Shown here: in pieces, positions 1 to 9,436 of the stretch | Layout: every line of letters starts with the position of its first letter | How positions within the stretch are numbered: the first letter of the stretch is position 1 | From: Blattamonas nauphoetae | Taxonomy: Eukaryota > Preaxostyla > Oxymonadida | Reading direction: 5' to 3' | NCBI GenBank assembly: GCA_033064195.1 | Contig: JARBJD010000665.1 | Location: 1-25,240 of the forward strand | Length of the DNA stretch: 25,240 nt | Made by a program: the position numbers and the translations under genes | The notes under the pieces: model-generated | The model's input: only the letters and a program-made list of their open reading frames with translations | Database searches by the model: none | Told to the model about the DNA's origin: nothing

Positions 1-497
1 TGTGAGACTGTGATGTGATCATTGTTTGAAGGGTTTTCTCTATCATGGCCAGTCTTTAGGCTGACACTTTTTCATTTTGAGTTTTGCCTCGCCAAGATTC
101 AATTTAAGCATCCGTTGATGAACTTTCTCGTTTTGGTGGTCATTTGCAAGAAAGATGAATCATGAAAGAGCAAGTAGTCAATTGCGGAATGAAGTGGTTG
201 TGTTTGACGTGGCTGGTTGAGAGCCAAATCAAAACAGAACCAAAAAAACTTCAGACAAGAGGAAACGAAATCCAGAGAACGAAAAAATTTCAGAAATAAT
301 GTGTCAGGATCAGCGATGATGTGATTAAAGACAGTTGGCATTGACGACAATGGAATACATACGGTGTGAGATTGTGAAGAACAGAATGATTCGAACAGGC
401 AATGTTGATGGAATCTACCGCGTCTACGAAACCAACAACGCCTGCTGAATGAAGTGAAGACGGTGAAAGAAGAAATTGTGAAATGAATCTCTGAAGA
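1..497. other. Gene-free stretch at left edge
   Basis: I see no supported gene here. The longest open frame is about 83 codons on the minus strand; it is rich in Phe, Leu and Ser without domain or repeat structure, so I treat it as chance. The segment is AT-rich and ends where a long inverted repeat begins. It could be the 3' flank of a gene outside the window. Confidence 0.5.
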
Positions 498-779
498 TAT
501 CGGGGTGGCGGGAAAACTTGGGCGGGCTCTTAGTCGATTCTGGCACTATTTAGCTTAATTTTCACTTCATACAGTGCCTTTACATGTTTCCTATTTTCAA
601 AAACACCAAGTAAAAATCATTGTGTCCTGACCAGAGAAACAGCGAGGTGAAAGATCAGATCTGAACGACTATGACTCTTTTTCTCAACAAAATGGAAAAT
701 TTCAGACATTTAGACTAATTTACACTCATTTCAGAAGAAGATGTAGCAATTGAATCAATACATGACAGGAAATGTCATC
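498..779 (+). repeat. Left arm of long inverted repeat
   Basis: This arm pairs with 1191-1461 on the opposite strand. The innermost shared bases are around 761-779 and include a small palindromic piece (ATGACA..TGTCAT). Confidence 0.8.
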
Positions 780-1190
780 GAGATTTTTAACTCTGTTTGA
801 GAATCGCCGTTGTCATCATCTTTTTTTCAGAATGAAACGAATCGACCCCTTCATGAATGCACGGGCATCGTGGAAAGTGCCAATCATCACATCTGACGTC
901 ATGATCAAGCGGTGAAACACGACATCGTTGATTCAGGGATAAAACCAGACTGGTTTGTATTTCTTGCCGTTTTCTCATTACTCTCCCGCATTCAAAGGAA
1001 TCTGAATATAAACACTGAATTGCAATTTTTCGATCATCGACGTTGTTTTCAGGATCTTGGTCATTATTCATCAGGATATGTTTAATCACCGTGCTGGACA
1101 GAAGCCACAGCCAGTTCAATGACTGGCTGGGAGATCAAACTACGAATTGACGACAAAGGAAGGATGATCATCACGATTCTGGAAAAAACA

Positions 1191-1461
1191 GATGACATTT
1201 CCTGTCATGTATTGATTCAATTGCTACATCTTCTTCTGAAATGAGTGTAAATTAGTCTAAATGTCTGAAATTTTCCATTTTGTTGAGAAAAGAGTCATAG
1301 TCGTTCAGATCTGATCTTTCACCTCGCTGTTCTCTGGTCAGGACACAATGATTTTTTACTTGGTGTTTTTGAAAATAGGAAACATGTAAAAACTGTATGA
1401 AGTGAAAATTAAGCTAAAACCAGAATCGACTAAGAGCCAAGTTTTTCCCGCCACCCCGATA
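1191..1461 (-). repeat. Right arm of long inverted repeat
   Basis: This is the reverse-complement partner of 498-779. It is slightly shorter because the left arm carries a few extra bases near its tip. Confidence 0.8.
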
Positions 1462-1629
1462 GAAGTCAAGAGAAGGTTGGGGACGAGAACGGCGAGAGAA
1501 TGATATTGCATTAGAGAACTGCAGTGAAACAGAACGAACGCCGAGAAAACAAGACAGATGAAATGAGACGAAAAGATGAACGACGGAAGGTGAGCTCATC
1601 CAGAGATCGAAGACATACACATCGAGAAG

Positions 1630-1735
1630 GGTGTTGCTACGCGCAGTCCGCGTTTTGACTAGGGCAGTCCGTTTTTGTGCTAGAGGCAGTCCATTTTGCT
1701 AGTGGCAGTCCGCACATTACTAGGGCAGTCCGTCG
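1630..1735 (+). repeat. Left TIR made of five GCAGTCC subrepeats
   Basis: GCAGTCC occurs near 1643, 1664, 1686, 1704 and 1724, each usually preceded by CTAG or TAG and separated by AT-rich spacers. This regular 20-22 bp periodicity mirrors the right end. Confidence 0.85.
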
Positions 1736-2277
1736 TTTTCAGGGTTACTATTCCAAAATTTCACTACTTTGTTTGCACTATGATCACAATAACACATACT
1801 TTTATTCAAATTCTGTGAATATAGGATAATTTGTGAATTGATGACTGTCGATGATGGATTTTGTATGATCTGACCAATTGTGACAGATATGTGATAGTTT
1901 TGGTCACTCAAATCGAAATGACATTGATAATGAAGGATAAGATGCGATAATGAGATACTGGACCATACTGTTTCCATTTCAATGCAGGGTGAACCACTTT
2001 TTCGTAGACTCTGTTTCTTGAAATGAATGAAAGCAATTGTGAAACTATGAGCAAAAATCTTTTATTTCTCCATCTTCTCCGTATATTGATGATTAGTTTT
2101 GGGATTAATCACTCACCGACCCTGTTATTTCCTCATTAATTCATTCACTCAATTGCCTGACTATTTGGACACATATTCACTTCAGAAAGGGAAAATTCAG
2201 CTTTCAAATGTGAACAAAACAAAATCCACAAGATACAACGTCATAATTGGTTCAGAATGTCTTCAAATACTGATTGC

Positions 2278-3229
2278 TCAGTCAGGACATAACTGTGCGA
2301 AAGTTGACTCATCGTCTTTGCTGTCTGAGTGCGGGCTCAGCCGATCAGCTCCCACGTGATCCGACTGGCGATGGTGAATGAGCGGTGTGTACTGCGGCAG
2401 AGTGAAGTCCACTCGCTCGAATTCTCGTCCGTCGAACACAAAGGGAGTGGCGTTGTGGGTGAAGGGCGGTGGCGGTTGCGGGGGTAGCTCGTGCAGACTC
2501 CCAATTCCAACGGCGCGTGCCCATCGGGGTTGTGGTCGTCGAGGCAGGCGTTGGAGTGGACGACGCTGGTACCGTTCCTGTGGGTTTTGTTCAAAGTCCA
2601 GCCTCGCCCTCAACATCAGCGGCAGAGTCAACATTTCTGGCTCGTCGACTGCTGGATTGTCGTCGGTATCTTCCGAACCAGACTGATTCGCTAACTCCTC
2701 TCGGAGTAGTCTCTCCACCTCTTCCACCCAAAAGTCGTTCTCAACTGAATGAAGTGTCGGGAGGTGATGAGAGCGTGGCTCGGCCTGCGGAAGAGGGCGT
2801 TCTTCGAAGTGTTCTGGAAATCGAGTGAAATGTCTTTCCACAAAAGACCATCATTCCGTTCCCAATTCACTCGTTTGGGCTGAGCCGGTGTGAATCGTCG
2901 CTCTCGCCTTTACTGCTCGCTGTTGGGCTGCTCGAGTGAAGACGGGGTGCGCGGGGTTGAGTGGTCGGAAAGAGAGTGTGATCGGCACGCGGACATCGCT
3001 CATCAGCAGAGACGGGCGATTTCCAATGTAATCTTCCAAAACAGTCGCAGTTTTGTTCTTCCGCGGTGAATCGCGAATCGGGCGAATCCCACATGTCTGT
3101 TCGGATGAAGGATTGCTTCTCGAATTCTTCCGACACTTTCTGAAGGAAGGTCAGATTTTTTTGGGGTTCGGCCGAAAGTGGAGTGAATGAAAGGGTGGAT
3201 GGATTGTATCGAGGCAGAGGGAAATCCAC
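2278..3229 (-). pseudogene. Broken unrecognised coding tract carried in the 1630-3535 transposon
   Basis: Three minus-strand frames follow one another. The frame at 3229-3050 includes PLSAEPQKNLTFLQKVSEEF. The frame at 3039-2851 includes VRVPITLSFRPLNPAHPVF. The frame at 2841-2278 is 187 codons, Pro-, Arg- and Glu-rich, and includes VEEVERLLREELANQSG. The frames overlap with no long gap, which fits one gene broken by indels or one with very short introns. I do not recognise the family, and no transposase triad is visible. The setting between TIRs suggests captured host sequence, but it could be a remnant of the element's own accessory gene. Confidence 0.45.
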
Positions 3230-3427
3230 TCTGATGTCCTGCTGGATTTCCTTTTAACTATGAATGTCAGTTATCTCTCATATTCGGTCAGATCCTAAAA
3301 TGTCCTCCTTCAATGGTCGTCTTCTCATATTTCGGTTTGAATTCGCTGGATATCAATATCAAAATGCCTCATTTTGCTAACTGTTTCAGAAAAATCAAAT
3401 GAATCACCAAAAATAACCGGAAAATTG

Positions 3428-3535
3428 ACGGACTGCCCCTAGTTGTATGCGGACTGCCCCTAGCAAAGTCGGACTGCCCCTAGCCCAAAACGCGGACTGC
3501 CCCTAGTCAAAACGCGGACTGCGCGTAGCACTACC
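3428..3535 (-). repeat. Right TIR made of five GGACTGC subrepeats
   Basis: GGACTGC begins near 3430, 3451, 3471, 3494 and 3515, usually followed by CCCTAG. It is the inverted counterpart of 1630-1735 and is more regular than the left end, which has lost several G residues. Confidence 0.85.
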
Positions 3536-3573
3536 CATCGAGAAGTATGAAGAGAGGTGTGAAATGTGCCTTT

Positions 3574-3856
3574 CAGGAGATGAACGAGTTTTGATTCTGC
3601 CCAAGCGGATGTGATTCGGGGATCTCTGAGAGGGAGAGGGCGATCGCGGAGAGCGAGGGCGAGTCGCAGGAGTCAGAGAGAGGCACGATGAGATCAATTC
3701 GGCCATCTCAGTATTCACACCATCCATCTTCGGAAGCGTTCCTGAGTGAAGTGCTCGACTCGCATTCACTTCATCCATTTCGCCAAACGGAACAAGACCA
3801 GTCTCAATCTCATACAACACAAGGCCAAGCCTAAAACTGACACCAGGCCTGCATTC
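3574..3856 (-). pseudogene. Gene 1 segment 5: pseudokinase C-lobe and probable C-terminus
   Basis: The segment includes RLGLVLYEIETGLVPFGEMD, then NASRALHSGTLPK and MAELISSCLSLTPATRP. These match kinase subdomains IX to XI: the alpha-F helix with its LYEIETG signature, and the ATRP Arg-Pro of subdomain XI. The Asp expected before the Val-Phe-x-x-Gly is missing. Near 3832 the frame slips by one base relative to segment 4. After ATRP the open frame turns Ser/Pro/Arg-rich, while another frame gives LSAIALSLSEIPESHPLG and a stop near 3574. That suggests a second small indel close to 3655. Confidence 0.72.
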
Positions 3857-4260
3857 GGCATAATCCGACCCCGTGCCCCTCCAATATTTTAACAGTTGCT
3901 TGATTTAACTCCATTTCACGATATTTTTGCAATTATTTTTCGATTTGGAGACCGGGTTTTGGAGATATAAGTTCATCTACACTTCACCCGATCCTTTTCC
4001 AGACACTTTTCATAATGTCGGATAGTCTTCACAGCCCCCGCTCAAGAGCAGGGGCTGTGAAGACTAATATGGAATTCTCAAAAGTACCATAGAAAAAGGA
4101 TCTTTGTGAAGTGTTGAAACAAATAATGGGCTGGATCGGGCCAAAATGGGCAGCTTCTTTTCGCCCTCAAAATCACAAAATTTCATCAAAAGTGTGATTA
4201 TTAATCGAAAATAGGCATATTTGAAATTTTCGGTGAGGGGGCACGGGGTATGATTTTGCC
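3857..4260. mobile_element. 404-bp foldback element with 8-9 bp target duplication
   Basis: The duplication CTGCATTC, 9 bp with an adjacent C, lies at 3849-3856 and 4261-4268. The tips match in inverted orientation (GGCATAATCCGACCCCGTG and GGCAAAATCATACCCCGTG). Similarity continues inward as an imperfect palindrome, including paired GATCCTTTT and CACTTCAC blocks, up to a perfect central hairpin. It has no coding potential. It splits the kinase C-lobe of gene 1 between NAG and the following Leu-Val-Ser-Val. Confidence 0.87.
4023..4066. repeat. Perfect 16-bp stem, 12-nt loop hairpin at the centre of the foldback element
   Basis: TAGTCTTCACAGCCCC at 4023-4038 pairs exactly with GGGGCTGTGAAGACTA at 4051-4066 around the loop CGCTCAAGAGCA. 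It is the symmetry centre of the whole 3857-4260 element. Confidence 0.95.
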
Positions 4261-4415
4261 CTGCATTCACTTCCTTCGACTCTTCTCCATCTTCTCGCCT
4301 CTTCTGCTCAGGTGCTTGCCATCGAATGTCTTCGTTCACTTTCGGCTGGGTGCTCGTGGCTGCGTGTTTCTCGTTCATATCCACTTGTTCGTTTCCCAAT
4401 CTCAGAAACACTTCG
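4261..4415 (-). pseudogene. Gene 1 segment 4: pseudokinase activation segment and APE-like motif
   Basis: About 51 codons between two insertions. It starts VFLRLGNEQVDMNEKHA and contains RWQAPEQKRREDGEE, where the APE of kinase subdomain VIII is plain, then KEVNAG at the next insertion. The Glu/Lys-rich insert after APE is also seen between APE and alpha-F in related protist receptor kinases. No canonical DFG is seen upstream, which supports a pseudokinase. Confidence 0.8.
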
Positions 4416-5726
4416 GGCATGGGTTCGGATGGTAGGTCGAAGGTCGGATCGTAGGTCTTTCTCCTTTTTCATGCTAAATTGAAGAGTTCAAAATGCAGAA
4501 AGATCACGATACAGTGACCAGGGTGAAAATACACACGATTTGAAAATTTCATCCATTCATAAATTCAACTCGATGGAACAGATGATCAACCTGCTGATTC
4601 AAAGTTTGTCACTTTTCTGTTCCTATGAGATGATACTGACAATAAACGTCAAATATTCACATTTAATTGATGATTTAATGGAGGATTGCGACATGATGAG
4701 TGAAAATTGGAGAGATGAGAAATGAAAACGAAACACTTTCGTGATGGGTCAAAATTTCGTTTTTCTTTCTCATTGTCAATTCATCATGTGAATTATAGAA
4801 ATATCACGCCTTAAAGGTGAATTTGAAGGGAATGTAATATGTAAAAAGAGATGTACAACATAGTCGAAGCAGAATCGATGATCATTGTATCATCCACAGA
4901 TTTGACACTATATCTTGCTCGATTCCTAACTTTCACCCTCAATGTCACTCATTTATAGCATATTAACCGCATTTTCCGTTTTATGATCCAGTTTGACGAC
5001 TAGAAATAGAAAAGCGAGTCAACTTGAAAGTGGACAGATCTGACTATCAAGGATATTTCGTCAACATTAGTCACACAAATCTCGACCATTTTGATACGAT
5101 GTTTAATATATGTTCCTTTCACTCTTCCTTCATTTGTTGCTCTCTCATTTTTGTGAAAACGAGTTGAAAACAAGTAGATCAGAGTCAAACAGTAAAACAT
5201 GTCGTCAATTTCATCTTCACAACACCCAAAAATGCGTCTCAATCCATTTCATCCCAATGACCTACCTGCCGAACTCAGACCTACATTCCGAACCTTTGAC
5301 CTACAGTTGTTGGACAATTTTGAGAATTGGGAAACTTTGTTGATCCCTTGCGCGTTCTTAAGCCGATTGATGTCCACTTTCAACAGAAACTTCCTTCCCC
5401 AAAACGGAGTACTCCCATCTACTTCGTTCTTCTCCATCTCGTCATCAGCACGCTCCATCCAAAAAACATCTGATTGAGGGACCAATTCGGTAGGTTTGAC
5501 GGTCCAACACAGTTTCTGACATGGGATCAACAGCTGATGGTCTGTCGTTCTCACAGAGAACTCTCAACATCGCGACGAATGGAAGGGTCGTACTGTGACA
5601 TGACATGATTTGTGGCTGGAGAAAAGGTTCGCATTTTGTTTGTCTTTTTTCCGGCATTTTCCAATTTCCCAAAATTGTCCAACAATTGTACATGCCGAAC
5701 TTCAACCTACGTACCGAACCCATGCC
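4416..5726. mobile_element. 1.3-kb TIR element with 8-bp target duplication
   Basis: The tips are perfect for 13 bp (GGCATGGGTTCGG), and the similarity continues as GTAGGTYGAAGKTCGG. The direct duplication ACACTTCG lies at 4408-4415 and 5727-5734. An 8-bp duplication fits hAT or Mutator-like elements. When it is set aside, gene 1 reads directly from Gln-Gly-Glu-Val into Phe-Leu-Arg-Leu. The interior is AT-rich (4450-5100) and has no recognised transposase; the largest minus-strand frame (5249-5554) shows no domain. A third copy of end-like sequence lies inside at about 5260-5335, inverted relative to the right end, so the right 465 bp may be a nested or partly duplicated relative. Confidence 0.88.
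5261..5335 (+). repeat. Internal end-like sequence with GACCTAC/CCGAAC subrepeats
   Basis: GACCTAC occurs near 5261, 5279 and 5298 with CCGAAC between, the same alternation seen in the element's TIRs. It is followed by TTGTTGGACAATTTTGAGAA, which matches the right end (about 5660-5690) in inverted orientation. Confidence 0.7.
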
Positions 5727-8700
5727 ACACTTCGCCCTGACTGTTGAACAGAACCCAGTGCGAGCTCAGTCGAAGACCAGTCTCTTCGTGTCGCTTCTCC
5801 ATCAACTGCATCATCCCTCGAACAATCATCTGCTCAACATGACGCCGATCAAACGCCATCTTCGAAGTGTGCAGTCTTTCATAAAGTGTGTCCATCTTGT
5901 TCACCACAACTGTCTTCATCTCTCCACCACAACTCATCGCCTCCACTCGATTCTCAACAGGAATCACTTTATGTGGTTCAATCATCAGTTGGTTAGCTTC
6001 CTTGTTGTTGACTGATGCTGGTTGTGATATGTCATGCAAATTTTGGTCTGAAGATGCGACGAGATGGTCCGATCGTGTGATAACGTCTTCTTCCACCTTC
6101 TCAACTTCCATTTCTTGTTCGTCGATTCCACTTGCAGATTTCATCTTCAGGTCTTTTTTCTTCAAGTGATGTCGACGACACAGAACCACAACCAGAATCA
6201 GTGCGAGCAGGAGGCACGACAGAACAGTCACGAGAGGAATCCACCATTTCATGTTGTCTTTCACTGATTGTGCCATTCGACTCAATGAGTCATTTTGGAT
6301 CAAGAACGAGTCTGCTGTCCTCTGCTCCTCTCCAAACACAAGACGACCACGCCATTCCAGCGAAGAGTCCAGAGAAGCAAGCGAGGCCTGAGGGAGAGAA
6401 AACGTGATATTGGTTTCAGTGAAGGAGAGAGTGGAATTCTCAGTCAGTTCAATCTTCTTGGATGTATCTTTTGTTGAGTCTTTCCCAACTTCAAACACTT
6501 CCAGCCGCAGACCACATGGAATCAGAGTCGAGCCAAGAATCGCAACTTCGAATGCCTTCTCTGTTTTGTTCAGCGTGCTTGTTGATGTTGTCGATAATGT
6601 GGGGATGAAGAGAGGATGTGTTGGTTGGGCATCTTCTCCATCGAGTGAGCATTCATCCGCTGCGATCCACAGATGAGGATGCGTGTCTGACGATCCATCT
6701 CCTCCAAACAGACTCCCAACCTTCACCACTCCTCCATCCGAGCAGTGGATGTTCTGTCGAGCTGAAGGGAACGATGAGTGACGATGTCCATTGTTGTGGA
6801 ATGTTGATGTTTCAATGTCAACCGTCCCGTTCTTCATGTTGATCGCTCCTTGGCCAAGATCGTGCAGTTGAGTGCTTGTGATCGTTGTCATGCAATTTGA
6901 GAGTTGGAACAATCCTGTTGACCAGCTGCATACAAATTGAGATTCTTGAGACGATTCAGAATTGTGAGATGAATGAAATCGGATCGGGCGTCCATTGTTC
7001 GACGGAGACTTTGATGAGTGGCTAAAGAATGATGTGTTTTTCAGAACGAGAGAAGAGCGGTCAGCAGAAACGAGGACGAAGGAAGCATCTGTCGGAAGAA
7101 CAGAAATGGAGATATCGTGGAACTCCAATCGACCTGACGACACGACAAACAATCCTGATTGTGATCCCACCGAAGCTGACAATCCAATCACGAGTGTCGA
7201 TGAGATTGGGCTGCTCGCCGACATCGACAGAACTGATCCAGATGACATCAAATGAACAGTGTTCTGGGTGGCTTTCTCAACAATCCTCACATCTGCACGA
7301 GCGAACCCAAGTCCAGACACAATCGACAGACCAACATCCATCGACGAACAAGGTCGAGTCACATCACCACACAACAACGACGACGATCCAGACGAGTCCA
7401 CAAAAAACAAAATCGACGCTGGTTTCGGTCCTGTTGTGAAGTTCACATCAGAATCAACAAGGCACACAGGTGAATCGCTGAACGAGCGAGTGATCGACTT
7501 GATGGTGTAGTTCTGTCCATATTGCAGTGTGTCTGCCCATCCAATCTGAAGTTCATTGCTTTCTCCTCGAGTCGAAGATGAGAAGGACACGATGATTGAG
7601 AGTGGTGGTTCGAGGGTGACATTGAACTCTCCTTCCAAATCGAGATCTGTCCCTTCCAAAATGAGTTTGCAGCTCGTCTTCATTCCATTCACAAATTCAA
7701 ACGAGGCTGCGTTCACAAATGGTGGTGTTGGTGTCGAGAAATCTGTCTTGTTCAGAAGAATCACATCATTCCCTTGAGAGACGGATGAGAGTGTGTACGT
7801 CGTTCCAAAGAGAAGACCATTCGTTGCATTCCCTTCAATTGGTTCTGATGTCCCAACTCCATCCACAAACAGCACCGAAAACGAGAAAGACGATGATTCC
7901 AGACCAGCTGTGAATGTTCCCGTTGATGGAAGATCTTGCCCTGCGAATGTCACAACAAAATGAGTGGGAATGAAGTGAAGATCGCTTGAGATTCCCGTCA
8001 CACATGGAGGCTTGGGGATGTTCATCAAGACTGACGAGCGAACAAGAAACGAGTCACTCAGCGAGGAAACAGATTTCACAGAATAAGTCTCACCAAATGC
8101 GACCTGCGACGATGTTTGTTTCCATCCTGCTGCGAACGAGATGGTGAAGTGTGTTGAGTTGATCACAGACAAATCTCCATTCGATGTCACATCATTTGAT
8201 CCATCAGAAACAAAAACATGAGTCGGTCCAGTCACAAAGCAACATCCCTCAAATGTCACCAAAACAGACGACTTCGGACCATCCAGCGAGCATGATGACA
8301 CTCTCTCCACAATCCCAGGACATTCTGGAACTGAGAAAGAGAGTGGAGACGGAATCCAAATCGTGTTTGCATCATTCGAAAGAGAGTGAATTGTATAGTT
8401 CTCCCCAAAAATCAGTTTAGGTTGGTTGTCATCTCTTGTAAACACAACAGCTGATGTCGTTCCGCTGTCACTCGATGAGAATGAAGCAGAGAGGGTGATT
8501 TCAGGTGATGGTTGTTCTCCAATCAGAGACACATTCAAAGAATACAATCCAGTTGGGATGTTGCCTCCAAAGAGAGAGATGGTGACTGCTGATTTATCGC
8601 GAGCATCCGCAAAGATCGCATCACTCACTGACGTCAGACGAGTCGGATTTGGAGTTGTGAAGAAGAGGCGAGGAGGGTCGAGGATGAGTGGTGATTGTTC

Positions 8701-8948
8701 ACCTTCCTTCTGAACTGACTCGATTTCGTATTTCGTGTTGAATATCAGTTTGCTTCCTTCTCCAACTAACAACACAGTGACGATCGTCGAGTACATGTTT
8801 CGCGATTCGGATGGATTTGATGGTTCGCCAGTGAACGACACTCGAATCGAGAGATCTTCCACATCTTTCACTTTCACAATGTAGTTCCCAGACGACAGTG
8901 TTCGGCCTTTCAGCTGGAACGACAGCTGATCTGGCTGAGAGGAGGACC
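5727..8948 (-). pseudogene. Gene 1 segment 3: G-x-x-Y-T-I repeats, pectin-lyase-like region, membrane helix, start of pseudokinase
   Basis: About 1,074 uninterrupted codons. The first 520 residues or so hold five repeats with cores LIFNTKYEIESV, LIFGENYTIHSL, VAFGETYSVKSV, LLFGTTYTLSSV and LQYGQNYTIKSI, each followed by a Pro-rich linker; they resemble immunoglobulin-like (IPT-type) modules. Next comes ILFFVDSSGSSSLLCGDVTR then PCSSMDVGLS, the Gly-Asp..Pro-Cys start typical of pectin-lyase-fold surface proteins, and a Ser/Thr-rich beta-helix part. N-glycosylation sequons (NYT, NAT, NKT, NST) are frequent. A membrane helix (WWIPLVTVLSCLLLALILVV) lies near 6175-6240, followed by basic RRHHLKKK, giving an outside-to-inside orientation. 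The tail includes TLYERLHTS, a helix resembling kinase alpha-E, and SSHWVLFNSQGEV, a degenerate catalytic-loop/DFG region without the HRD Asp. The segment ends at the 4416-5726 insertion. The apparent Met near 8973 lies inside element A and is not the gene start. Confidence 0.87.
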
Positions 8949-8954
8949 TTTTAA

Positions 8955-9405
8955 CCAAACCAGTGCCCATCAACTGTTGAGTCTAACAACGGGGAAGTGG
9001 AAGAATGGGTGGCCCGATCCACCCGAACAAACAAACGAATAAACCATTTTGTCTGTCCTGTTAAAACAAGCTAAAGATTCCCGACAAGGGGCTCAAGGGC
9101 CACAGTGTCAGTTCTGCCCAAGTGGGGGCCGTTGATGGGTCAAAAAAAAAAATGTGGGTATCTTTCCCCACTTCTCCAGAAAAGCCCCACCGGGGAAGAA
9201 AAACTGGAGAAAATAGGAGAGGTTCAAAAGAACGATTGAAATGAAAACACCAAAGGGTTTCAAATAAATGCGCCTCTACTGCGCAAGCTCGATTCCGCTG
9301 ACGGAAGAGCGGGCTGCCTCTACCGCAGCACAAGCCGAGATGTCCTCGAGGCTTGTCCCTCAACAGTTGTGTGGCAGATGCCCATGTTGATGGGCACTGG
9401 TTTGG
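8955..9405. mobile_element. Element A: 451-bp TIR element flanked by TTAA
   Basis: The tips are perfect inverted repeats for 20 bp (CCAAACCAGTGCCCATCAAC). TTAA lies at 8951-8954 and again at 9406-9409, the classic piggyBac target duplication. After the 20 bp the right end has about 20 extra bases before the shared TGTTGAG. The interior has a poly-A run near 9145 and no credible gene; a minus-strand frame of 100 codons (9061-9363) shows no domain. It is a non-autonomous MITE-sized element. The family call rests only on TTAA and could be wrong. Confidence 0.7.
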
Positions 9406-9411
9406 TTAAAA

Positions 9412-9434
9412 GGTGTTCCCTCCGCTCACACCAT
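9412..9434 (+). repeat. Left 23-bp arm flanking element B
   Basis: It reads GGTGTTCCCTCCGCTCACAC plus CAT and is an exact inverted copy of 13297-13319. Either it is the outermost part of element B's TIR, or it is half of a 47-nt palindrome into whose centre B inserted. Confidence 0.8.
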
Positions 9435-9436
9435 TA

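Larger units (their letters stand above)
498..1461. mobile_element. Inverted-repeat (foldback/MITE-like) element with about 280-bp arms
   Basis: The left arm (498-779) and right arm (1191-1461) are reverse complements with roughly 95 percent identity by eye. They differ by a few single bases and a small insertion near the left tip. Both tips read TATCGGGGTGGCGGG going inward. The 411-bp centre holds one minus-strand open frame of 110 codons (787-1119) with no motif I recognise. I found no clean target duplication: the flanks share only GAAG in register. High arm identity suggests a young element, or arms kept alike by conversion. It is probably a non-autonomous DNA transposon, but a local inverted duplication is also possible. 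Confidence 0.75.
1630..3535. mobile_element. TIR DNA transposon, Mutator-like by target duplication, carrying a broken coding tract
   Basis: Both tips match in inverted orientation (GGTGTTGCTACGCGC on the left, GGTAGTGCTACGCGC on the right). The element is flanked by a direct repeat ATCGAGAAG at 1621-1629 and 3537-3545, or 10 bp if the adjacent C is counted. Each terminal repeat is about 105 bp and contains five copies of a GCAGTCC motif spaced 20-23 bp, which may be transposase-binding subrepeats. A 9-10 bp duplication with long structured ends fits Mutator-like elements best. No transposase is visible, so it is probably non-autonomous. The interior is GC-richer than the flanks and holds a minus-strand coding-like tract. 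The element lies just beyond the 3' end of gene 1. Confidence 0.88.

Noticed and set aside
2378-2828. Plus-strand Gly/Arg/Ser-rich frames of 102 to 119 codons.
   Set aside because: They lie opposite the longer 187-codon minus-strand frame and have the biased composition of an antisense shadow.
6132-8713. Many plus-strand frames of 60 to 136 codons.
   Set aside because: All lie opposite the 1,074-codon gene 1 segment, which has clear repeats, sequons and a membrane helix.
9061-9363. 100-codon minus-strand frame inside element A.
   Set aside because: It includes a poly-A/T run, has no domain, and lies in a MITE-sized element not expected to encode protein.
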